A stretch of DNA of 64,000 nucleotides from Phytoseiulus persimilis (taxonomy: Eukaryota > Arthropoda > Arachnida > Mesostigmata > Phytoseiidae). This document shows, piece by piece, positions 23,314 to 35,200 of the stretch (position 1 is its first letter; every line of letters begins with the position of its first letter). The notes beneath the pieces were generated by a model. It worked only from the letters and a program-made list of their open reading frames with translations. It was not told where the DNA came from and ran no database searches. The DNA lies in assembly GCA_037576195.1 (NCBI GenBank), contig CM075101.1:24242001-24306000 (forward strand), written 5' to 3'. Made by a program: the position numbers and the translations under genes.

Positions 23314-26300
23314 GGTCATTCGAGTTTCTCGTTGCACTAGACATGATGAGATCAAATTTGAGAGGTCTGCCAGTCAGTTTCCTGTCCTCGACTCCTGGGA
23401 GCATCCCCAATTCCAAGGAGATTCCTGATACGATGGCTTGCCATTTTTCGGGAATCGATATAACTCGAATTCGTTTCCTCGCTGGTGATCGCATTCCTTT
23501 TGCGCATCGAACGCGACTCCGAAGAGCGGGATCCAATGGAATTCGACGTTCCTCCAATCACTTCCAGAATGATCGCGGAAATAATGGTCGGTCATTCTCG
23601 AAACTACCTCCCGGCCTCAATTTTCATCATATCCTTTCCAACTGATAAGAACGACCGCCTAGGGATCCTCTATCGTCCACCCCTCGATTTTTGAAAATAT
23701 TCCAATAACCGACAAAGCTACAACCAAAACGAATTCACGCTGGAAAATTCCCGACTTGAGGATGCCACCGTGTAGGGGACGCGAGGCCGATCGATGAGAA
23801 CGGCCCGGATATGCTCCGCGCCCCTCATTCCCGCAACGACCTCGGCTCAGTCGGTGTCCCACAGAAAAGCCCTCGGCCGGAGATGTTTAGGACGCACGCA
23901 CTCGCACATCACGAGGTTTCTGGTTCACAAATCACCCGACGCTGAGGAGAACATCCGGAGTGGAATCGACATCTTGGGTGCGGACTGACTGAAATTCTCT
24001 CAAGAATGTGAATCTTCCCCGATCGTTTCCGTAACGAATCGTCAACCGATTCGGAACCGCGATCGGCCCTCACTCATCCGCGAGATCCGATTCCAACATT
24101 CGTCAAGCGTGTGGCTTGTCCCATTCCCGCTCTTGCTTGTTTTTTTTTCTTCGTTTGGTCGCAGATTTCTTCATCATCTGAGATATAGCGATCCCGTAGC
24201 ATGTTCTATGGATCTTACCAGGATGAACACATCAGATCTGTGTTCTCCAACACCTCAATATTGGACGTTTTCTTTCACGGGATCTCGTAGTCGGGTCGAT
24301 CGAATCGAAAGCTGTGACCTGCGGAAATTAGTTTCCCGCGAAATGTCACGAATCCAATTGACCGCCAACAATGAGGGACGTCCGTAATCTGATTCTCGTC
24401 ATATGAGCGGCATGAATTGCTGAGCGCCTCTCTTTGTAGTTACCTTCGCAATAAACTCATCCGACATGTGGTTGTGATTGGTTCTCTGGCGCGACTGTGT
24501 GCCATTGTTGGTTGAGGAACAAGGTTTTGAGGAATGCAACAGGAGGCTTGTGCGAAAACACCGGAATGAGAGCTCTGCGGTCGTTGCTGTCAGATTCAGA
24601 CTGCGGCGAAGCCGGACATGGAGCTTGCGGACGTCGTCCGTTTCCTCTTGTTCAATGAAACAGGGGCTGTGCGGAACGGATTCACCGGCAGGAACTGAAA
24701 TCGGAATGAATCTCCCGACTCTGGAGAGAAATCATTACACTTCGACCAGGAGCACTTCGCTCGAGAGTTGCGGAAATCACTACCGTGCTCGAGATTGCTC
24801 ATGCTCAGAAGTAGACTCCCGTGGATTTCGTCGATAGTTGACGGTTTTCGGTGGGTGGAACTCTCGCCCGAGATTCCTTTCGGAGGAATCAGCATAGAGT
24901 TTGGGACAACTTCAAACTCTCGGAGGAAACCCGAAGAGGATCCCGTGAAATGCGCTGTAATAAAAAACTGCGCTGTTTCGAAATATTCCATGCCAAGCAA
25001 AGGAGCTCCATCTTGGGAGCTGCTGATGCTGAACCTCCCTGCACCTCAGCTCACTCACGCGAGTGGGCTGTCAACCTCCTTCAGGGGCCCCGGTTCTTCT
25101 CTGAACGAGGATCGGTTCGCCTCCGTCCCGCTGCTTCTTGAAATGCATTTGGCCAAGGGTCTTTGAAATCTTCGAGTGTCTGACGCACTCAGGATTCCGA
25201 GTACTTGTCTAAAAACCTGCCCTGCTTCCTTTGACGAGCTCCAGCAAAATAACTCCCTGATACTCGGAAGTCGGAGTATCGGTTGTAGTTGTAATGCTTA
25301 CCGTCTCTATGGTTCTATTCAGCACTCAGACTTCCGGACAGCGCTCCAAGGACTCATCTGAGGACTTGAATATGCACCAACGCTGCAGAGGTCCCCATTG
25401 TAAACGATTCAGCACAGTACGGGGGAGTCCATGCGAGGACGTGGATGCACTCCTCGGCTAGGGGTGAATCTCTCACTCATGTTATTCACCTCCGAGGAGC
25501 CACGAGACATAACAGGTCGACTCGCGAAAATGGCCTGCAGACTCCAGACTGTGAGCTCTGCCAAGTATGAGTTTCGAGAGAGAGAGAGAATCACTGATTG
25601 TCATTCAATGGAATTCCGTTGGCTGTCTCTGGGTTGAATCGATAGCCGTCCCCCCGGGAAGACGTATTTCGCCTCGGAAGCGTCATATCCGACCACCAAC
25701 TTATCTAAGCTCGGGGCTCTCGAGGATGGTCAGTCGCGTGTCGGCAATCGTATGTTGAGACCGAACGTACAGACTCGTGGAGGAAGAATCATGGCGGCGA
25801 AACAACCATAGTGTAGACGAATCCATGAGTTAATCCACGTCTTCTTGAAGTTCGGGACAAGCTCCTGACTGCATCGAGGAGTCGGAACCCTGCGAGTTAG
25901 TTTCAGAATATACCGCGGCCTTCCAGACGGGAAGCATTGGAATCAATTTCCGTTTAGAATTTCAAATATTGCAGTCCTGAAGCAAAACCTGTATCTTCCT
26001 TCGCCGATGATCCCGAGTCTTATTGATATATTGAGCGCTCCACCGTAACCAAAAGCGAGCGGAATTCCCAATATTCCTTCATTCTGCTCACCCGCCGCCT
26101 ACGGCGATGGAAACTCCGATATTTCATCGTGCTGTTCTCCGATGTGAGTGTGTATACCGAGGCCGGCGTGAGCTTGAGTGCAATCAGTGAGTATCGCGGA
26201 CGAACGAAGTAAATTAGTTCTTCATTCATATCGGCTATGAGCAAGCAGGTCGTCCACGATCCACCGTCCGCTCTATCCTCGGAGCTCACGGATCCTAGAA

Positions 26301-26441
26301 AAATGTGTGATGAGCAACCGGCTCGGAATTTTACAGCGAACAGAGTGGGCTGGAGCAGATGGTGACGCCAGGTACTGACCTGGGTTCATCGATCGAATGA
26401 TCAATTTATTGACCGTTTCTCATTTTTGTAAAATTATATTA
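23314..26441. other. Intergenic, no gene seen
   Basis: Short conflicting frames on both strands, none with family resemblance. A GA dinucleotide run (about 25577-25591) is the only simple repeat of note. Confidence 0.5.
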
Positions 26442-26659
26442 CCCTAAAGTCTGGGAGATAAGGGAATACTATTTCAACCATAAATTCACCCAGAATTCAC
26501 AGTCATCGATGGAATTTTCAAGATCTGGCATTCTTCCGTGATTGACGGCACGTTGCTACATCGCGCAAAATTATCGGGATTCACATGCGTGCACACAAGC
26601 AGAAGTTCCCGTGATGTTTTCAGTCCAGAAAGTAGTCCCTTATCTCCCAGACTTTAAGG
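26442..26659. mobile_element. Tc1/mariner-like MITE, 218 bp, TA ends
   Basis: The left end CCCTAAAGTCTGGGAGATAA and the right end (reverse complement CCTTAAAGTCTGGGAGATAA) agree at 23 of 24 positions. Similarity fades over the next 10 bases. Each end is bordered by a TA dinucleotide (26440-26441 and 26660-26661), the target-site duplication made by Tc1/mariner-type transposases. The interior has no open frame of note, so the element is non-autonomous. Confidence 0.85.
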
Positions 26660-26661
26660 TA

Positions 26662-28965
26662 TATTCTCTTACAGGAGACTTATTCACCTGAAATCCGCAC
26701 ATCACGCGAAACTTCACCGGGATGATAACTACCCCATCAAACAAGGCCGAAAAAGAGTCAACGAGATTTCATCCATTCCTCAGTCTACAGCGCTGATTGT
26801 TGACTTTGAAGGCGGGGTATGATTCCTCGGCTCAAATATCTCGAGAACTGCGAGTTTTGGGAGCATGGGGCCAGCACCCTTCGACATGAGATGCGACGAT
26901 ATTCCCCTCAGAGAGGCCAACACGAGAATTCCCTATCGATAATGGGGCATACCGTATTAAATTTCGAAAACCGGAGACCTCATAAGGTTCAGACCGAGCC
27001 TAGCATGTATGCTCCGGGATTCCCGAAGCAGTCATACATGAGAACCTCGCTCCCAGGACCTTTGAACCAAGAGGGGAAATTGGGAAAAAAAAAACGTGCA
27101 CCCACCGCAGCATCCTGTTTCCAGGCGACAGAGCCAACTAATTGGCGCGCTTCGGTTTGTTCCGGGACTCAATTGAGATGCAACAAGGAATCGCGTAGCT
27201 TTTCATTCGGCCACCAACCCCTCTGCTCCTTTCTCGCATGCTCATGTCATTCCGAATCCCCAACCGATCCGCTACTCATTTCAGATTCCACGGAGTTTTT
27301 ATTCGGGACTTGCGAAGGAAGAGCAACTAAGTATGCCGGATCAGGGAAAACTCACGTCTCTCACATGGAGCAGTTTCATAAGTTCTGCATTCAGCGAGCC
27401 ATAAGTCGACGTCGGGGAAGTGGTGGAAGTAAACTTTGCTGATGTGGAAGCATCAGCCTTGTCCCTCGCTCGGAAAAACGTTCAATGCCTTCACGACGTT
27501 GATAGGAAAAGTTCTGTGGCGGTCGTTACATTGGGTCGTTCTTGCCACGGAGCCGACAATAGTTGTGGCTGCAGTCTTCCGTCGAGCTCTCCATTCAAAT
27601 TGCTAGCGCCTCCTCGGACTCGCACTGGCAGAGATAAGCTCTTCTGTTGGCGCTACTTCCTCAACGCATCAACAGGTCGAGCTGCTCATCAATGGAGCAC
27701 GAGCGCGCCGATGAAGAGGTTTCCGCGTGCAGGCTTTAACGTGAAATTCTCCTTCATCTGACGACAGTTGCCGGCTCTTTCTTTCGCTGAATCCGTCCCG
27801 TTGTTCTGATTCCGATCCGTTATGTGAATGCAGCGCTCCCTGGAAACTCTCTGAGCGCACAAGGACTTTCTTGAATTCGATGATGTGGTTATACTGCAAG
27901 GGTCCACTGCTGCTACGGCTGGGAGGAGCCACTTCTCGGCTGCGGCCCGTTCGACGCAGTTTTCCTCCGAGAGTATCCCTTCGTGCGGTTGCAGCCGCGG
28001 AGCATCCCATCCCGTCCGAGTCAAACGTTCACTCATTTCGTCCACGCTCTTCCCCCTGTGCTGATGCGGGCTAAGAAACTGCTTCAAACCGCTTCCCAGT
28101 CTAGAATGGCGCGAGACGGATAAACATGAAGCCAGTTGATCCGTTCGGCTTCAATGGTCTACGCCGGATGCAGCGCTTCAGGCGTCAGCTGGGTTCGAGT
28201 GTTATGTAGCCGAAACCCGTGTAGCCATGATCAGTACAATTGTTATTTATTGATCCTTACAGTAATAATTTGTTTGTATGATGGCGCATTCAAGTGGGAG
28301 TTCTCGTCCATCTGCCTCCCTTTGCGAGAGAATGATAAGAGTTCCCGGCCCTGTGATGTCCGGAAGCAAGGCGTCCAAGTGGGTCATTCCATCGAGTCCG
28401 CTGTATAGAACTGCCAAACAAACAAATATGAGAGACAAATAAATCTCCAACTGCCGACGAACCGCACGCCGCTCGACGGAAAAGAGACACTAGCAGTATC
28501 TTTGATACCACAGTCCTGGATTTTCCACTGACTTGGGATGACCTCGACTAATAGCTCAACTCCTCGTCGTTAGGTTTGCGGGAAACCAGCGATCGTCAAC
28601 AAGCGTGACCTTCGGTTATGCCGCCGAAGTTTTGAGCTTCCTGCCATACCAACGGTGTCGAGTTCCAAGCGGAAATCAAGCTCAGGTTACAGAGTGCGGG
28701 CAGGACGCGAAGTTTGCCGAAAATCGATGCCCAAAGAACGAATATCCCCATCGCATTGTGTGCAACCGCGAAGAATTCATTATCAAGGAGCCATTGAAGA
28801 TGCTTCGTCATCCCCTTCACTTATTCTCAGAGGGTACAGCAGTGCTTCCCATGACCTATGGTCGAGGCGGAGCAGCCACAAATGCCTGCAGAATGCCCTC
28901 TGTCGTTGATTCCCTTGAATACGGTGTCAGACAGAGAACCTCTCAGGAAAAAAGGTTGTCAGATC
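26662..28965. other. Intergenic or uncertain; no assignable gene
   Basis: A 207-codon + frame (26819-27442) and a 132-codon minus frame (27689-28087) are open, but their peptides have no recognisable motif. The first has an irregular, non-protein-like composition. An upstream exon of the 28966 gene could lie here, but none can be pointed to with confidence. Confidence 0.4.
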
Positions 28966-29828
28966 ATGAACTTCTCAGACAGCGAGCTCTCCGATTTTTC
29001 CTCGTCCCCTTCGCCGACTCCGCGGTGCGTCCATCCCGTTGCCTGCCGAGTTCATCGACCGCAAAATCCGCCGTTTGACAAAGAGCATGTTCGGAATTCC
29101 AAGCGGCATCAACCACTCTGGTTCAGCAGCCAGACGCCGGAAGACAGTGATTCCTCGCAGAAAACCACGAGTTCTGTTCCGAGCGTGATGTTTTTCCTGA
29201 TGCAGGCTGCGCATGTTCTGCATCCATGTGAGGTTTCAGGCAGCTCAATCGTTTCCGCTGGAGAAGGATTTCCGATTGTTGCTGCGTGTCAGGAGTAAAG
29301 CCTGCTCAATGCATTGACAAAATCAGTTGAAAATTGAAAAATTGATCCATAAACGTTGCATGGTTCGTGTGCTTCTCGGTCAGCCCTCGTGATTCACATG
29401 TTTCCTCCGCCGCAGACTTCAGCAATTGTCCAAAGGTACCGCCTGAATCGAGCTCTCCGGCACAGGTTGATCACTCGAATAGCTCCACACGGATATCCAA
29501 GTCCCGCGCCCGTCTGGTTGTGTTGAAACTATTAAGTGTGGTCGCTAGGGAGCGACCGCCTCCGTCGACTCCGAGCAACATCCTTCAATCAATACAGCTC
29601 CGCGTCTTCCCGCTCAACTCCGTGCTTTCCGGAGTGAGCGGCTCTTCGGGCCTCAAACAAAGCAGCTTTCGACAGACTTCCAGGCTAGCCTCTGAATCGC
29701 CTTTCGATGCATCCCTCCAGCCGGCCGCAAAGTCCGGTGGCCGCAAGTCAAATCACGACCGATCAGCGAGGCCTCTGAAGTTGCTGAGCAGTCGCGCGAC
29801 GCGAAGCGATTCCTCCACTTTACCCTGA
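28966..29828 (+). CDS. Unrecognised serine-rich protein, two-exon model
   Basis: The function is not recognised. Exon 1 (28966-29227) starts MNFSDSELSDFSSSPSPTPR and ends in the codon CCA plus T, at the donor T|GTGAGG. Exon 2 (29416-29828) follows a strong pyrimidine-rich acceptor (TTTCCTCCGCCGCAG), begins AC TTC AGC, and ends ...RSDSSTLP with a stop. The phases fit (phase 1 to 2 nt), giving 224 residues. The protein is rich in serine, with basic patches in its second half (SKSRARLVVLK; SGGRKSNHDRSARPLK), and is probably disordered and nuclear or cytosolic. There is no signal peptide. Support comes only from matching splice signals, open length and a protein-like composition. The start could instead be an internal methionine of a longer gene with exons upstream. 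Confidence 0.4.
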
Positions 29829-29999
29829 GGTTGGTCGGAACCATTGTGCCCTGTTGACCCAGTTGGCGTAGCCAGTTGCTCGTCCAGATTTATGAGGATC
29901 CGCGCAGAGCTCGACCCGGCCGAGGGTTTGGGCCGCGGGGCGTCCAGTTGGGGCATCGGCCGGTCGAGCGGGTGAGTGAGTGTGTAAGCCAGCCAGCAG

Positions 30000-30546
30000 A
30001 TGAATGAGCGAGGAAGGCCCTGGTGCTGCTGCTCCTGCCCTGCGTTCTTTGCTGCTGCTGCTGCCGCCCATGGCGGTGGTGGTTGTCGGCGGGCCCTGCT
30101 ATGTGTTGGGTGGCGCCGTCTAGTGGCGTTGTACGTAGTGCTTGGAGGAGGAAGCAGCGAGCAGAGGCTCGAGCGAGCCAGTGAGCCAGGCAGCCAGCCT
30201 CACTTTCCGACCCCCAACGCGACGTCTGTGGACGAGACGGACTCAGTAGAGTTTTACTCTGGTAGGTTGCTCGGCAGGCCGAAAACGATCTTCGAGGCCG
30301 CACAGCCAAAGGGACACGCGGTAGGAGGCGCAGACAGACGATTCCGCGGACAGACGGTCGCAAGTACAAATAGACGGTCAGTCAGTCGGTCGGTCGGTTG
30401 GAGAATCGAACGGATCGACTAGCTGACTGGCCTGTGTCTCCCATCCGGTGGTGCTCAGCTGTTGGGTGACCGGTGGGTCGTCGATCGGATCCCACCGTGG
30501 TCTAGAGCACGGTCGCTCGGTGGGTGAGTCGTTCGGACCGTGGATC
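30000..30546 (+). promoter_or_regulatory. GC-rich leader with CTG/GCC and GTCR simple repeats
   Basis: This stretch is noticeably richer in G+C than its surroundings. It contains CTG/GCTGCT tracts (about 30023-30065), a GGCGGTGGTGG tract, and a GTCAGTCAGTCGGTCGGTCGG run (about 30377-30398). It directly precedes the candidate start at 30547. It looks like the 5' region and leader of a developmentally regulated gene; that reading is inference. Confidence 0.35.
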
Positions 30547-30813
30547 ATGACAACAAGCTCAGTCAAGTGTTACGTTTCGGGTGCGCGCGGAGAGACGCTG
30601 TTTGATCTCTCGGAGGAGATGGGGAAGCGTCGCGTCCACTGCCGTCTCGCCGCCAACGCTACCTCCGCCGCCAACATGAACGCCGCCGCGGGTTCCGCAA
30701 ACGCCGACTACACAATGATCGACCGCGTCTCTGACATCAAGAAGCTCAACAACATTTCCACCGTCGATGCCGTCTATCGCCGCATCAACGCTGCAAGTGT
30801 CCTGTGCAACTGA
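30547..30813 (+). CDS. Candidate first coding exon, unrecognised protein
   Basis: An ATG at 30547 opens MTTSSVKCYVSGARGETLFD, then an alanine/asparagine-rich stretch, then DRVSDIKKLNNISTVDAVYR and RINAA, before a stop at 30811-30813. The composition is protein-like and the codons are regular. Possible donors are GCAA|GTGTCC at 30796 (phase 1) and CCT|GTGCAA at 30803 (phase 2). With the second donor and an acceptor GTAAAG at 30882, the frame continues as NDQLCVRSTIYKTAFRNNEP, NAPSTWRVRVFH and a stop at about 30992. That downstream peptide is striking but the donor is weak. I do not recognise the family. It could be an alternative first exon of the gene spliced at 42233, or a separate gene. Confidence 0.35.
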   Translation: MTTSSVKCYVSGARGETLFDLSEEMGKRRVHCRLAANATSAANMNAAAGSANADYTMIDRVSDIKKLNNISTVDAVYRRINAASVLCN

Positions 30814-32112
30814 AGCTAGAACTTGGCTGCCACTTGGTTGTGTGTGAGTGTGAGAGTGCTGTGGATTCATGCTGGACCGTAAAGGAACGATCAACTGTGC
30901 GTCCGCTCGACCATTTACAAAACCGCCTTCCGCAACAACGAGCCGGAGGAGAGCCCAAACGCTCCGTCGACGTGGAGAGTGCGAGTATTTCACTAGTTAC
31001 GAACCCGGAGCTGCGAAGTCGAGGTCTGGAACCTCGTCGGAAACGTCGACCGGCACCGAAGGAAAGGAAGGACAACAGAGCCGCCAGTCACGCTGTTCTG
31101 AAGTGTTCGAATCATTCACCCGTCGTTCAACGACACCTCTCACCACTTTCTGCGCGGAAGCCGCCCGAGCGAGATGTTGTGAGTTCGTTTCGTTTGGTCG
31201 CTGTGATCTTTCCGAGCCAACACTCGCCAGAAAAACGCCTGTTCTAGAGGAGGAACGTTGGCCGCGAGAATATTTAGCCGGAACGAGGTTGATCGAGATT
31301 GCCAGCTGAAACCACGAAACAGGATCAATCTCCCAATAAACGGAATCTCTCAGCAACATTCCATTATTGTGAAGCAATCAAACCCAATCGAACGAGTCAT
31401 CAACCCCTCTGGTATCATCCTCGGCGACAGGAAAAAGTCAAAGGATCTCCAAGTCTGTTTGTCAATTCGTGACTGTGCCCCCGTGTGTTAACTTGCGTCC
31501 TGATTTGCTCATCGGTTCCTTCGTTGAAGATACCTGCGGTAGAACATTCACGTAGTCGAGCGTGGCAACATGTGTCGTGGATCTTCCTGAAGAGTTACAC
31601 TCGTTTCAAGACACGTAGTCCTCAGCGAAGCTCTCTGCCGCTAGTGCGACGTTCGGGAAAGAAGCGCGTGAATGGGAATGTAGTTGAGGAAAACCTATAA
31701 ACGAGTCAGCCAGCCATTGTTTGTCGTGCTGTATCATCCTGCAGTCGCGAGGTTGTGAGCCGGTGTTCGCATCGGCCTAGTTCGCTCTATCACACGGACC
31801 ACGACGTTTTGAGTCGAAATATCTTATAGAGAAGTCGAAGCAGAGGCGGCGACGAACACGGAGAAGAAGCAGTCCACTGTTCAACAAGTGATCTAAGCTG
31901 AGACAGCAGACCTGAGGAAAGAATAACGGCGACAGAGAGATGTGAAGAGTCAGGATCCAAGCGAAAATCGACGAAAGCTGTCAGCGCTCCTTGTGGACGA
32001 CAATAAGCTAAAGAGGCCCGCAGTCAGCTCGCGGGAATTGCGAGCACGCAGATCGGTACGAATACCGTACTGCCGGAAAATAACGTTCGACGAAAGACCT
32101 TCTGAGACGGTC

Positions 32113-32203
32113 ATGTCTCGAGCCAAAGACGTACAGTCGCTCCCACTTGCCAGTTCAAGTGCGGAGAGGGCCTTTGTCACCGAGCGCGCCGCATCACCTG
32201 AAG
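32113..32203 (+). CDS. Candidate alternative first exon (phase-1 donor)
   Basis: The ATG at 32113 gives MSRAKDVQSLPLASSSAERA through ERAASPE. The exon ends at a strong donor GAAG|GTAAGC (exon end 32203, phase 1). The frame is also open upstream to 31927 with no in-frame ATG, so this part is probably 5' UTR. The peptide ends in the same phase as the exon 37796-38171, so either could join the exon at 42233 (GLNKGSDNED...). It is a short serine/alanine-rich N-terminus with no recognised domain. Confidence 0.4.
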
Positions 32204-35200
32204 GTAAGCACATTCAATGGTTTTCGAATGGCTATGCTTCGGCATTTCCTCATGGTCAAGGATCTGGGGCCACCGATTGTGTCTCAACATTGTTCGAACG
32301 CGGGGAGCAGCGCAAAAACCTCTGGGGGCCCATCGGAACCAACCATCTCGGAATTTCAAGAATTCTGGGAACTCAACGATAGGACTTGTGGTTGATTTGA
32401 TGGTTTCATTTTCGGTGGGCAGCGCAGTGTCTGGGGTGATTTCGCGGTAATTCTCACCAGCAACCGCGCCCAAGTTAATCCATCGCGTTATCAGGATCCG
32501 ATCTCATCCATGAAATATTTTCACTCAGAAACTCGATGATATTTCTCGCCATTCAGTTCAGAACCCGAATGGCTCCTTCAGCTCGAGGGATCTAAGTTCA
32601 ACGGTGAAAGAGGAATAAGAACATCTGTCGGAAGCAGCTCAGAGAAATATGTGTTTGCGAAACTTCTGCACACTCAGCCTTGCTGATGATTGTTGTGGCT
32701 CGAATCGAAAAGAAGTGGATCAAAGGCTCGCTAGCGGAGTCGTCCTCTGATTCAGGATACCTCCCTGGAGCTCCTGTGAGTCCAGCACTTACGGAACTTC
32801 TGCCCGCAACGTTATCGCCCCAGACGTGAATCTGCTGTGGTGATCCGATCGAACAAACGAGATCGTTGAGAATTCAGAAACAGCGAGAATGTCCATATCT
32901 GCTCCCTTCTCTGACAGTTTTTCCGGTGCTCCTACGAGGAAGAACTGCTCAATAGTAAAACACACATCAGCCGCAGTTCCTCAATGATGGAAACCCAGGT
33001 TCTCTGCTCGCGCTTCACTCTTCACTCCGCCGGAGATCTTTGAGAGTGCACTGCCAGCACACCGAGCAGATACAACTTCCATTCGACCCGACTTTCCCTC
33101 TTTCAAGAGATGGTGTGACATGCGGAGATCTTTAATTTGAGATTCTTTTGAAACTTATTCATGCACCGGAGACACTCGAATCTTCTTCTCGTGGCGAAGA
33201 AAGTTTCCTAAGAATCATGTGGGAAGCTCGCACGCAGGACACGCTGAGACTGGCCTTCAAAGGATGTCTGACTGAATCCCCAAGGGGGGTTTTGGTGGCA
33301 GATCGGGCCGCGTCTCATTTGACCAGCCCGGTGGGAATTCGCGCGTTCTGGTTAGCAGCGAGAAAGGAAGACCGGAACAGATGGTGATCGGCAAGGCCAC
33401 TTAGTCGTCACCCTGGAATTTCCGTGATGCTCACACTCAGGGAAGGTGGGAGAGGTTTCCAGGATGATGCACACGGAGAGCCGGACGCAGCACCGAAGTG
33501 CTCCTGACAGTGACCAGCGAACACGTCAAGAGAACAATGGGGAGAGTTGAAGCCTGGTATCTTTCTCCTGACGAACAAGCGACTCGTGTTCATCCGCTAA
33601 CCCATACTCAAAAGAGTCACGGAAAACAAAAGACGTCATGTCAGGTGGGGGACAGCTGAATTCATTTGACAGCTTCGTTACTAACACGCGAGGAGAGTTA
33701 ATTCTCGATGGTTCTCGACGTCGAGCCTGGGGGACGCTCCGTCGACGAAACACCTACTCGGGTCTGTTGCTGAACAGAGCAACTTTTCGAAACACTACCT
33801 TGCAACCGGGTAGTCTCCTGAGTGGAGTATCCAGTCGTGCGGAGGAATCGCGTCCGGGAGACAGATTGAACGGATCCGCGAGCCATGGAAAAGGCATCAA
33901 TCGATTTTGAATATGCTGGATGTTCAGAAACAGGTTTGGGTTTCGTTGGGGGAGCGAGTTTCGGGAGCCGAGTCTGCCCCATGCACGAACAGAATCACGG
34001 AAGCTTGGCGTGGGCACACGTTGCGACTGAGAGATGTACTCGATGCGTTTCCGATCACAAGTCACCAGCGGCCTGCGCGACTCCTCTCCACCGAGTCCGC
34101 AGGGTCTTTGTCAACAAATATGATCCGTTTGTCTGTCCATGGCCGTTTCATCAGTAGGGCACGATCAGAAGCAGCTTGATCTCGTGTGAATCGATTCTCT
34201 CACGTATCCGGTGTTCTGCTTGGTGAATCTCGATGATTGCCATCTGTTCGACAAACAAGTTACGAATTCGAAGCGGTCGGCAACTGTCTCTTCCACCTCG
34301 TCGTCCCTGGTACGCTTCGTTGAATTCCCCGCACCGCTTGCGGAGGCGAAAGCCTATCGGCAGAGGGACCGCAAATTGCTCTTCCCTTTGTACACGAGAC
34401 GCGCTTCGCACCAATTTTCACGAATTGGGCTATTGCCGTTCCCATTCCCGCATTCGCCGCCGCCGTTACCGTCGTTCCGATAACAAAACCGTCGACAAGG
34501 CGGAGAGAGTCATATGTGTCGAAGGAGTCGGACCCGATGGGATTTCTGGGGCATTCGTTCGGATTCAGACGGCTCTCGCAGCAAACTCCCGGCCGATTGG
34601 GGACTCCGTTCTCCTTGATTTCGTTGCGCGATTCCATTTGAAGCTCCGCGCTCATGAGTTGTGGGAAAATACGTTGTTTGCCAGTCGAAGACCGTGACGC
34701 CAGAGACGACCCGATGGATCGCCTCCTTCTTCAGTTCTGTCCCTTGGGAAGCGAAGTTTTTTCGCAGGATGACGAATGGTTTGGCGCGAAGCCATCGTCT
34801 TTAGCCCATCCTCCCCATTCAACTTTCTTCCCTGCTCTATCCAAGCTCGGTGGCTGTATACGACGACGTCAGCTTTACGACGCAGGCTCCTAATAAATCC
34901 CTTCGCTCATTCATCGACGTAAATATGACGTTTCCAAGCTGCCAACCGAAGAAAGGCCAACACAATGGGCATATGTCTGTCTATGCGTGGGTGTATGTGT
35001 TTATACATCCATGTGTTCATGTGACTTATAAAGATGTAATAACATGGAAGACGAGCTGCTTCTTTCAGCGTTCGGATGAGCCAGATCAATGAATGTTATT
35101 TGTGAACAAGACGATTAGGACGAATACACTCTCTGGAGCCCATGACCCACGGAGGAGAGATTTATGATGAAAATCCCATACACAGATCAGGTCTGGGTAA

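Noticed and set aside
26819-27442. 207-codon + strand open frame
   Set aside because: Irregular composition, no motif, no splice partners; a length of this order is expected about once by chance in a window of this size.
34151-34697. Overlapping + and minus frames of 87-154 codons
   Set aside because: No family resemblance and no consistent splice sites; strand cannot be decided.
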